Shown here in pieces: positions 16,034 through 21,915 of a DNA stretch of 64,000 bases. Each line of letters begins with the position of its first letter. Within the stretch, counting starts at the first letter, position 1. A model generated the notes under the pieces. It was not told the DNA's origin and did no database searches. It worked only from the letters and a program-made list of their open reading frames with translations. A program made the position numbers and the translations under genes. This DNA is from Treponema sp. (GTDB taxonomy: Bacteria; Spirochaetota; Spirochaetia; Treponematales; Treponemataceae), in contig JAEDCY010000002.1 of NCBI GenBank assembly GCA_016293915.1, positions 1 through 64,000 on the forward strand. The letters are read 5' to 3'.

Positions 16034-16305
16034 TGGAAATCAGCTGGTCTGAAATAGCTTGGGATGATTATTTATACTGGCAGACACAGGATAAGAAAAC
16101 CTTAAAGAAGATTAATAGTTTAATAAAGGATTCTATTAAAAATGGTACATCAGGTATAGGACATCCTGAAATCCTTAAAGGTGATTTATTGGGATGGTGT
16201 TCAAAAACTATTGATAAGGCAAATCGTTTTGTATTCAGAATACAAGACGACAAACTCGAAATACTTCAGTGCCGAACACATTATACAGAAGCCAAAGAGC
16301 AATAA
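16033..16305 (+). CDS. yoeB: Txe/YoeB-family ribosome-dependent mRNA endonuclease
   Basis: A 90-residue protein aligning with YoeB through its length: WDDYLYWQTQDKKTLKKIN, GIGHPEILKGDLLGWCSKTIDKANRFVFRI and LQCRTHY. Residues equivalent to the catalytic Glu (PEILKG), Arg (ANRFVF) and C-terminal His-Tyr (THY) are present. The usual GYWSRRI...HRLVY block reads GWCSKTI...NRFVF, a mild deviation. It cleaves mRNA in the ribosomal A site. Followed 4 bp later by palindrome copy 6. Confidence 0.9.
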   Translation: MEISWSEIAWDDYLYWQTQDKKTLKKINSLIKDSIKNGTSGIGHPEILKGDLLGWCSKTIDKANRFVFRIQDDKLEILQCRTHYTEAKEQ

Positions 16306-16309
16306 TAAG

Positions 16310-16622
16310 GAGCGCAGGTCTGCGCTCTATTTTTTTTGAGATTCTTGTGTTTGTCACTTCTTTTGCCTGGTGTTCTTTGACTTTTGGATTATTGACCTTA
16401 TAGCTTGCAAAATCCCAAAGTTTTTCGGATTCTTTGCTTTTTTCTCGAATACTATGCTTACGACAATAACAGAAATTCCAATCAATGATAAAACAGCTTT
16501 TGCAATTTGATTTTGAATAAGGCTTGAAATCAAAAATATAAGGAATCCGATAAGCATTGTTACAAGGCTGATTCTGTTTTCTTTTTTCATTTTCAACTCC
16601 TTTGGAGCGCAGACCTGCGCTC
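16310..16622. repeat. 313-bp cassette, copy B
   Basis: Exact repeat of 15453-15765, in the same orientation, bounded by palindrome copies 6 (16310-16327) and 7 (16605-16622). What follows each copy differs (cggtttttt against cgtattttg), so the duplicated unit ends at the palindrome. Confidence 0.93.
16354..16590 (-). CDS. Small membrane protein in duplicated cassette (copy B)
   Basis: 78 residues, same sequence as 15497-15733, start at 16590. Perfect conservation of both copies suggests a recent duplication. Upstream on the minus strand it follows the 84-residue gene at 16593, whose stop codon lies in this gene's SD. Confidence 0.65.
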   Translation of the reverse strand: MKKENRISLVTMLIGFLIFLISSLIQNQIAKAVLSLIGISVIVVSIVFEKKAKNPKNFGILQAIRSIIQKSKNTRQKK

Positions 16623-16847
16623 GTATTTTGTAAGAATACATTTTAGTTCTTCCTGAAAACTCATAAACCGTGTTTCCTTGCATTTTTCAAGCTCCGGAAA
16701 ATTATCAGTTACACAGGAAACTATCAGGGCAAGCAGATTGTCTGCAGAACGAAGTTCTTTTTCATACAGCTTATGATTTTCCTTTTCAGGACTTATCCAG
16801 TAATTTCTTGGCAGTGTTTTTACCGATGTTGCAGTAATATCATCCAT
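16593..16847 (-). CDS. Hypothetical protein reading through a palindrome, 84 residues
   Basis: ATG at 16847 with AAAGGAG upstream; the frame is open back through palindrome copy 8, which encodes RRSALQRS. The C-terminus is also made by a palindrome: copy 7 supplies the last residues YERRSALQRS, and the TGA lies in the SD of the next gene. The body (helical, SADNLLALIVSCVTDNFPELEKC) has no recognised family. The palindrome-derived C-terminal tail suggests the native stop was lost when the downstream cassette was joined. Confidence 0.55.
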   Translation of the reverse strand: MDDITATSVKTLPRNYWISPEKENHKLYEKELRSADNLLALIVSCVTDNFPELEKCKETRFMSFQEELKCILTKYERRSALQRS

Positions 16848-16862
16848 TTCAAAACTCCTTTG

Positions 16863-16880
16863 GAGCGCAGACCTGCGCTC
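16863..16880. repeat. Palindrome copy 8
   Basis: GAGCGCAG-AC-CTGCGCTC, perfect arms; lies just before the AAAGGAG of the minus-strand gene ending at 16593. Confidence 0.9.
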
Positions 16881-16882
16881 CA

Positions 16883-17038
16883 TTAATTCAAAATGTATTT
16901 AATCTCTGTAATCAGATTGTGCAGAAAGTATCTTGCCTGTCTTAATGCGTTTCTTATTTCGGGCATCAGGCTGATAATAAAGACAATTGCAAACACTAGA
17001 AGCACAATGCTGATAATTTTTCTAATCTTATAAAACAT
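16883..17038 (-). CDS. Small single-pass membrane protein, 51 residues
   Basis: ATG at 17038, TAA at 16883. The product MFYKIRKIISIVLLVFAIVF... has basic residues and then one strong hydrophobic helix (about 8-25) and a short basic amphipathic tail, the shape of small membrane toxins or regulatory peptides. The SD is weak (GAG). It fills the interval between palindromes 8 and 9 exactly, like the other cassettes. Confidence 0.5.
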   Translation of the reverse strand: MFYKIRKIISIVLLVFAIVFIISLMPEIRNALRQARYFLHNLITEIKYILN

Positions 17039-17056
17039 AATTTACTCGTACAATCG

Positions 17057-17074
17057 GAGCGCAGACCTGCGCTC
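17057..17074. repeat. Palindrome copy 9
   Basis: GAGCGCAG-AC-CTGCGCTC, perfect arms; 28 bp of gene-free sequence separate it from copy 10. Confidence 0.9.
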
Positions 17075-17102
17075 CAAATTGTTGATTCTCCCACCCACCT
17101 AA

Positions 17103-17120
17103 GAGCGCAGATCTGCGCTC
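17103..17120. repeat. Palindrome copy 10
   Basis: GAGCGCAG-AT-CTGCGCTC; fully self-complementary centre. It lies 4 bp beyond the topoisomerase stop codon on the minus strand. Confidence 0.9.
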
Positions 17121-17124
17121 GATG

Positions 17125-19179
17125 TTAAAACTTAAATTCAATTTTGCCTTTTTCATAAGCAAGCTTAGCTGAAAACTGCTTTTGAGTTTTTGCACTTGTC
17201 ATTTTTTTTGTTCCAGTCTGTTTGCCTGAAATCAAAAGCTTTACATCATTTACAGAGATATTTGCGCCACAAATATTCTTTGCTATGGAAAACTTACACC
17301 CGTTCTTGTAATCACTGCAGTAATAACAGTTTTTACCTTCAAGAACTTCCGCCTTGCGGCATATAGGACATTGTCCTATTTCGTTGGTTTTCCAGGTATC
17401 AGTAATCGTAATTTTTGGAATCTCTGTCGTGATGAAATTCTTAATTGATTGCAGGAACTTTTCAGGCTCAGTCTGTAACTGTTCTTCCCATCTTGTAGTT
17501 GTCGAAAGACTTATAAAGTCTTTTAGACAAGGTATTTTGATTACTGTTTCAATCAGGAACTCACCTTGTTTTGTAATCAGTAACTGTTGTCCTTTCTGTT
17601 CGATGTACTGGCGGTCTATAAGTTCTTTTATGATTCCTGCACGTGTGGCAGGTGTTCCAAGTCCTACAAGCTTTGCAACCTTTTCAACATCTTCAGATTT
17701 TGGATTTTCCATAAGTGCAAGAATTGTAGCATTTGTAAAATGCTTTTTAGGTTGTGTCTGCTTTGAAAGAATTGAAGTTTCAATAATCGGTAAAAGCTCA
17801 TTTTCCTGCAAGTCTGTTGGAAATGTTTCAATTTGTTTTTCATCTTCATTATCTGATTCAGAAGTGTTTTTCCAGCCTTTATTGATGTATGAGCGGCCTT
17901 TACCGATAAAAGCCATATTATCTTTTTCAGCATTTACGGTTATTGAATTGTAAACACAGGCAGGCATTATTGTCTGAAAGAAACGAAGCAGAACGGCATT
18001 GTAGACATTCTTTTCATTTTCGCCTGCTTCCTTTGGAATCGGCTTCAATGGAATCAAAGCATGATGGTCTGTAAGCTTTGCAGTATTGAAAAGCCTTTTA
18101 TTATCAGAGCTTATTTTTGAAGTATCGCAGTTCTTCGCAAGCTCCGGATATTCTTTTGAAAGCAGAGCAAACTTGCTTTTGAAAAGCTCCACATTTTCAT
18201 CACCAAGAACAACGGAAGGTGTGCGAGGATAGGAAAGGCATTTGTATTTTTCATAAAGCACCTGAGCAGTATCAAGCGTCTGTTGTGGTGTAAGATGATA
18301 TTTATTCGAGCAGTATTTTTGAAGTCCTGTAATGTTGAAAAGCTGAGGAGCGTTTTCAGTTTTTTCTGTTGTTTCAATTTTTGTAATTTTATGCTTATCC
18401 TGGTCTGTAAGCTTGTCAGTCAGAAATTCAAGCTCAGTCTTATTTGCAAATCTGTCTGAATCATCTTTGTTGTAGTAAAGTGAAAAGTCAAAGTTTCCTT
18501 TTCGTACTTTACATACAAGCTGATAATAATCTTGTGGTATGAAGTTTTTGATATTTTTATCACGGAGATATATCACACCAAGTATTGCAGTCTGCACACG
18601 ACCGAAAGAAAAGATAGCACGGTTTCCGGTAGATACGGTAAGCAGGCGGGAGAAGTTCATACCTATAAGCCAGTCAGCATTTGCCCTGGCAAAGCCTGCT
18701 GCCTTGTAAGCTTCGTAGTATGAAAGCGGTTTTGCTTCAGCAAGTCCTTTACGAACTACATCAGGAGTAAGCGCTTCGCTTACCCAGAAACGCTTTGCGT
18801 TCTCATAATTTTTAAAGCCGACATAATCGAGAATCTCAGCTCCGATGACTTCGCCCTCACGCTCTGCATCAGTTGCAAGAATGAATTCTGATGAATCAAA
18901 TTCTTTGAAGCATTTCTTGATTTGGTGTAACACATCTTTTGTAACTGGATTTTCTTTGTAAAGAAATTTCTGAGGGTTGATAGGTAAGTCCTTTAATGAA
19001 TCCTTCCAGGACTTCCATTTAGAATCATATTCTTCCGGCATGAGCGAAATCAATAAATGACCTCTTGCAGAAAGAACGCAATCTTTTCCTGAGATCCAAA
19101 TTCCGTTTTGTAATTTGAATCGACCTAATGCTTTCGCAATGTCAGTAGCCACGCTCGGCTTTTCAGCAAGTATTATCAT
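17125..19179 (-). CDS. topB: DNA topoisomerase III (type IA)
   Basis: 684 residues from ATG at 19179 (a second ATG six codons upstream, at 19197, is possible). Toprim motifs: ILAEKPSVATDIA at 3-15 and ATDAEREGE at 102-110. GMNFSRLLT and SFGRVQTAIL (about 173-200) are type IA signatures, and the catalytic tyrosine is Y317 in LSYPRT. TPATRAGIIKEL and a C-terminal Cys ribbon (CPICRKAEVLEGKNCYYC) follow. Type IA enzymes of ICEs resolve single-strand DNA intermediates in transfer. It lies divergent to the relaxase across the oriT-like region. Confidence 0.93.
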   Translation of the reverse strand: MIILAEKPSVATDIAKALGRFKLQNGIWISGKDCVLSARGHLLISLMPEEYDSKWKSWKDSLKDLPINPQKFLYKENPVTKDVLHQIKKCFKEFDSSEFILATDAEREGEVIGAEILDYVGFKNYENAKRFWVSEALTPDVVRKGLAEAKPLSYYEAYKAAGFARANADWLIGMNFSRLLTVSTGNRAIFSFGRVQTAILGVIYLRDKNIKNFIPQDYYQLVCKVRKGNFDFSLYYNKDDSDRFANKTELEFLTDKLTDQDKHKITKIETTEKTENAPQLFNITGLQKYCSNKYHLTPQQTLDTAQVLYEKYKCLSYPRTPSVVLGDENVELFKSKFALLSKEYPELAKNCDTSKISSDNKRLFNTAKLTDHHALIPLKPIPKEAGENEKNVYNAVLLRFFQTIMPACVYNSITVNAEKDNMAFIGKGRSYINKGWKNTSESDNEDEKQIETFPTDLQENELLPIIETSILSKQTQPKKHFTNATILALMENPKSEDVEKVAKLVGLGTPATRAGIIKELIDRQYIEQKGQQLLITKQGEFLIETVIKIPCLKDFISLSTTTRWEEQLQTEPEKFLQSIKNFITTEIPKITITDTWKTNEIGQCPICRKAEVLEGKNCYYCSDYKNGCKFSIAKNICGANISVNDVKLLISGKQTGTKKMTSAKTQKQFSAKLAYEKGKIEFKF

Positions 19180-19204
19180 ACTTCTATAATGATACATATT
19201 TTCA

Positions 19205-19224
19205 AACTTGACAATATGTCTAGT
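19205..19224 (+). promoter_or_regulatory. Operator-like site overlapping a -35 box
   Basis: The 20-mer aacttgacaatatgtctagt contains TTGACA (19208-19213) with TAGTAT 17 bp on, a good promoter toward the oriT region and relaxase. Its reverse complement recurs with one change at 38527-38546. TTGAC...GTCTA gives imperfect dyad symmetry, as for a repressor site. Confidence 0.55.
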
Positions 19225-19247
19225 CTGTTATAGTATTAGTTAACTAA

Positions 19248-19402
19248 ATGAAATGACACTGTATGCAAGATATAAAGCGTTTAACGCTAAATGTTATTTC
19301 TATATATTGTAATAACATATTGGTTTAACCGTGTCATTTTCGTATATCGTTTGTTTAACCTTTGTATTTGAAGCAATTATATTGGTTTAACAGATTGTTT
19401 AA
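19248..19402. other. Repeat-rich intergenic region, candidate oriT
   Basis: This 230-bp non-coding gap between topB and the relaxase holds AATGACAC...GTGTCATT arms (19252-19259 and 19331-19338), the palindrome AGCGTTTAACGCT (19276-19288), ATGTTATT...AATAACAT arms (19291-19298, 19311-19318) and TTGGTTTAAC-type direct repeats at 19320, 19351, 19382 and a shorter one at 19395, the first three 31 bp apart. AT-richness, inverted repeats and iterons next to the relaxase gene fit an origin of transfer. The nick site is not identified. Confidence 0.5.
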
Positions 19403-19432
19403 TTTTATTTTACGGTGTAAAATATAGTTATT

Positions 19433-19450
19433 GAGCGCAGGTCTGCGCTC
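19433..19450. repeat. Palindrome copy 11 (relaxase leader)
   Basis: GAGCGCAG-GT-CTGCGCTC, only 2 bp before the AAGGAGG of the CTT-start relaxase gene. Confidence 0.9.
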
Positions 19451-19452
19451 TA

Positions 19453-19467
19453 AAGGAGGATTAGCTT
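19453..19467 (+). promoter_or_regulatory. Relaxase initiation site: AAGGAGG-attag-CTT
   Basis: Perfect SD at 19453-19459, spacer of 5, CTT at 19465. An in-frame TAG at 19462 immediately precedes CTT, so the frame cannot start further upstream. The first ATG in frame is 77 codons later and has no SD. Confidence 0.8.
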
Positions 19468-20751
19468 TACAGACAATCACCAATTGACTGGAAAAAAGTC
19501 AAAGGTTTTTACGCTGAACAGGACAGAGATATACACGACAGGGTTCGTATATATTTCAGAAAGGAAAGAAAAAGTCCTGACGATTTACGACCTCTTTTAA
19601 ATCTTATCAAAAAAGCAAACAGAGCTTTAGATAACTCTTATAGCAACACATCTCATTTTTCAAATTCATTCATCAACTCAAACAGACAGCAGTGTATGGC
19701 TAAATTCAGATTTGGCGAAACACTGGATGGACACAAACAATATCTGACAAAATACATGGTTCAAAAGAATAAGGATGAAGTAAAAAACAAGCCTGTTCTT
19801 TTTGGAAACGTTACGAAAGAAGAATATCTTAAACGAATCTATACAGAGAAAAAAACAGTATTTAAAAACGGCAAAACAACCTGGAAGAAAAACTCTCCAT
19901 ATTTTAAATGGATTTTGTCACCTGAAAAAACTCTTGATGATGATGTGTTGCAGGAGTTTACAAAAGCCTTTATGACAAGGCTCGGACAGATTTCAGGATA
20001 TGAGTTTATGTATCAGGCGGCAATCCATAGAGATACTGCACATCCACACGTACACATTGTAATTAACGGTGTTGATATGAACGGTAAGGTTTTGAAGAAA
20101 AGACCGTTTACAAAAGATGTTGTAAAAAATTATGCCCGTGAAATCTGCCAGGAAGTCTTAACTAAATTTTGTGGAGAACGTGACTATGAGCTGAAGCAGG
20201 CGGCAAGAGAGCATAGAGTTACCGCCGAACGCTGGACAGAGTTTGATCAGGTAATCAAAGAACATCTGCATAAAACAAATGAAGAAGGATACTGCGGTTA
20301 TATGAAAAAGCCGTTAGACGGAGAGATTAAAGCCAGACTTGATTTTCTTGAAAAGCTTCAGCTTGCAGAATACAAAGATAATAAATATTTTCTTAAAAGC
20401 AATTTTGAAGAAATGCTTCACGTGTATGGAAGATACAACACTTTCCGGGATGCAGAAAAGTATGTTACCAACAATTCAGACCTGCAATTCTATAAACCAG
20501 AAATGGGAGAGATTCATGGAACTGTACGGCACGTGTATACGATGAATGACGAAGAAGTATGGACTAATGGTGTCGTACTGGAAGCTGAAAACGGAAAGTT
20601 TTATTTTGTTCCGTCATACAATCCAATCTATGACAAAGAAGGTAGCAAAGTGAAAATTTCACAAAAGAAGCCTGATGGAGATAACAGACGCAAAGAGCAG
20701 ACTGTTATTGAAAAAGTTCAGGAAGAAGATTGGGATATTGAAAGGGAGTAA
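19465..20751 (+). CDS. MOBP-type relaxase with probable CUU start
   Basis: 428 residues if started at CTT 19465. The relaxase core has H188-R-D-T-A-HPHVHIVINGVD, so the metal-binding histidines H193, H195 and H197 follow the 3H motif of MOBP/VirD2-type enzymes. HKQYLTKYM near residue 90 is the likely region of the nicking tyrosine. It should cut oriT and stay bound to the 5' end of the transferred strand. The first in-frame ATG (19696) lacks an SD and would drop 77 residues, although the frame upstream is open back to a perfect SD. Starting at CTT gives xYRQSPIDWKKVKGFYAE.... Pairs with VirD4 at 21913. Confidence 0.85.
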   Translation, partial: LYRQSPIDWKKVKGFYAEQDRDIHDRVRIYFRKERKSPDDLRPLLNLIKKANRALDNSYSNTSHFSNSFINSNRQQCMAKFRFGETLDGHKQYLTKYMVQKNKDEVKNKPVLFGNVTKEEYLKRIYTEKKTVFKNGKTTWKKNSPYFKWILSPEKTLDDDVLQEFTKAFMTRLGQISGYEFMYQAAIHRDTAHPHVHIVINGVDMNGKVLKKRPFTKDVVKNYAREICQEVLTKFCGERDYELKQAAREHRVTAERWTEFDQVIKEHLHKTNEEGYCGYMKKPLDGEIKARLDFLEKLQLAEYKDNKYFLKSNFEEMLHVYGRYNTFRDAEKYVTNNSDLQFYKPEMGEIHGTVRHVYTMNDEEVWTNGVVLEAENGKFYFVPSYNPIYDKEGSKVKISQKKPDGDNRRKEQTVIEKVQEEDWDIERE

Positions 20752-20834
20752 TGGAAATGGATTTGTTTTGGGTAAATGTGTTAATTCTTATAATTGGGTT
20801 AATTATTTGGTGGAAAGTAAATTGTGGTGAATAA
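20751..20834 (+). CDS. Tiny membrane peptide, 27 residues
   Basis: ATG at 20751 overlaps the relaxase stop by one base (TAATG), with GGGAG upstream. The product MEMDLFWVNVLILIIGLIIWWK... is one transmembrane helix and a short tail. Coupled reading after the relaxase is plausible. Function unknown. Confidence 0.4.
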   Translation: MEMDLFWVNVLILIIGLIIWWKVNCGE

Positions 20835-20841
20835 AAAAATG

Positions 20842-20859
20842 GAGCGCAGACCTGCGCTC
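20842..20859. repeat. Palindrome copy 12
   Basis: GAGCGCAG-AC-CTGCGCTC, 1 bp before the AAGGAG of the gene at 20873. Confidence 0.9.
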
Positions 20860-20872
20860 GAAGGAGATGTAA

Positions 20873-21871
20873 ATGAAAAATAACTCTGATGAAATGATAA
20901 AAAATCTTGAATTCATGAAAACTCCATTGGGAAAAAAGTCTGTCTTAAATCAAGATGAATGGAATTACGTACATAGTAATAGTTTCAAAAATGTATATGG
21001 AGATTGGGAATCAAAAGTAAAAAAAGATTTTCTTCTAAGTAATAATACAGTTGCTGAACTTACTGGAAATGAATTTTCAAAAATTGAAGGTATGTCTTTA
21101 ACTGACCAGGTAGAAAAATATTTTTCATCATTTGGAAATACAGTTTCTTCACCGTTTTTTGGCAATGTTATTTTAGAAGGTGCAGACAGTAGTCTTGCTC
21201 ACGGTATGGGAAGACTCAAAGCTGTTGCTTATGCTGGTGTAAAAGATGTAATTGAAAATGGTGTAATTATAGATGCGGATTGCAATCATAAAGAAAGAGG
21301 ATACAATTCTTTTATTGTAGCAGCACCAATAAAAATAAATGATGAAAACTATATTTGTGAAGTAGTCTTGAAACAGAATTTAAAAGAAACAAAGTTCTAT
21401 TTGCATGAAGTAACAGAGCAAAAAAAATTCCTTGAAAGAGCTTTTGTAACAAATTCGGCTCAAAAGCCTGCTCATCAAGGAACAATTTTAAGTATACTTA
21501 ATAAAGTTCTTGATGTCAATGATAAAGTTATTTGTCCTATGAATGAAAACGGAGAGCCAAATAAACTTTTTATTCAAAAAGATATGGAAAATAGAATTCT
21601 GAAACAAAACACAAAGGAAAACGTATCGCTCTCCAAACCAATAACCCTGGTCGTAACTCAATACGATGATAAACATAATCCCATAACTGATAACAATGGA
21701 AATCCTGTTACTGCTACGCTGCATTGTAATAAAGGACTTGGTGTCACTTTGGGAACTCTCGTACATCGTAATGCGGTTTTGGAGCGTGATAATGAATTAT
21801 TACGTAAGCAACTTAATATGTATCAAAAAAAAGATAGTATATCACCATCAGATGATGAAATTGAAAGATAA
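20873..21871 (+). CDS. Polyvalent-type protein with MuF/barnase-like nuclease fold
   Basis: A 332-residue protein. N-terminal WNYVHSNSFKNVYGDWE resembles the FKxWFGDWE motif of large polyvalent phage/ICE proteins. The middle (VKDVIENGVIID...GYNSFIVAAPIKINDENYICEVVLKQN...FYLHEV, about 115-185) resembles the Barnase-EndoU-ColicinE5/D-RelE-like nuclease domain of MuF-type proteins. The C-terminus (TLHCNKGLGVTLGTL...LERDNELLRKQL...SPSDDEIER) shares a tail with the protein at 39806. It might be delivered with the relaxase as an effector or anti-defence protein (inference). Confidence 0.6.
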   Translation: MKNNSDEMIKNLEFMKTPLGKKSVLNQDEWNYVHSNSFKNVYGDWESKVKKDFLLSNNTVAELTGNEFSKIEGMSLTDQVEKYFSSFGNTVSSPFFGNVILEGADSSLAHGMGRLKAVAYAGVKDVIENGVIIDADCNHKERGYNSFIVAAPIKINDENYICEVVLKQNLKETKFYLHEVTEQKKFLERAFVTNSAQKPAHQGTILSILNKVLDVNDKVICPMNENGEPNKLFIQKDMENRILKQNTKENVSLSKPITLVVTQYDDKHNPITDNNGNPVTATLHCNKGLGVTLGTLVHRNAVLERDNELLRKQLNMYQKKDSISPSDDEIER

Positions 21872-21889
21872 GAGCGCAGTTCTGCGCTC
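21872..21889. repeat. Palindrome copy 13
   Basis: GAGCGCAG-TT-CTGCGCTC, overlapping the end of the preceding gene and 10 bp before the AAGGAGG of the CTT-start virD4. The only TT centre. Confidence 0.88.
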
Positions 21890-21899
21890 GGTACAATAA

Positions 21900-21915
21900 A
21901 AGGAGGTTATAGCTT
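21900..21915 (+). promoter_or_regulatory. VirD4 initiation site: AAGGAGG-ttatag-CTT
   Basis: Perfect SD at 21900-21906, spacer of 6, CTT at 21913, in-frame TAG directly before it at 21910. The first standard start codon in frame is a TTG at 21991 without an SD; an ATG at 21926 is out of frame and opens only six codons. Confidence 0.8.

Noticed and set aside
15540..16405. TAGCTT in the duplicated cassettes (near 15544 and 16401) as further CUU start sites
   Set aside because: No SD precedes them, and they lie antisense within the small membrane genes.
13821..17120. Integron or CRISPR array
   Set aside because: No integrase of IntI type, no attC core sites, and palindrome spacing and spacers are gene-sized, not CRISPR-like.
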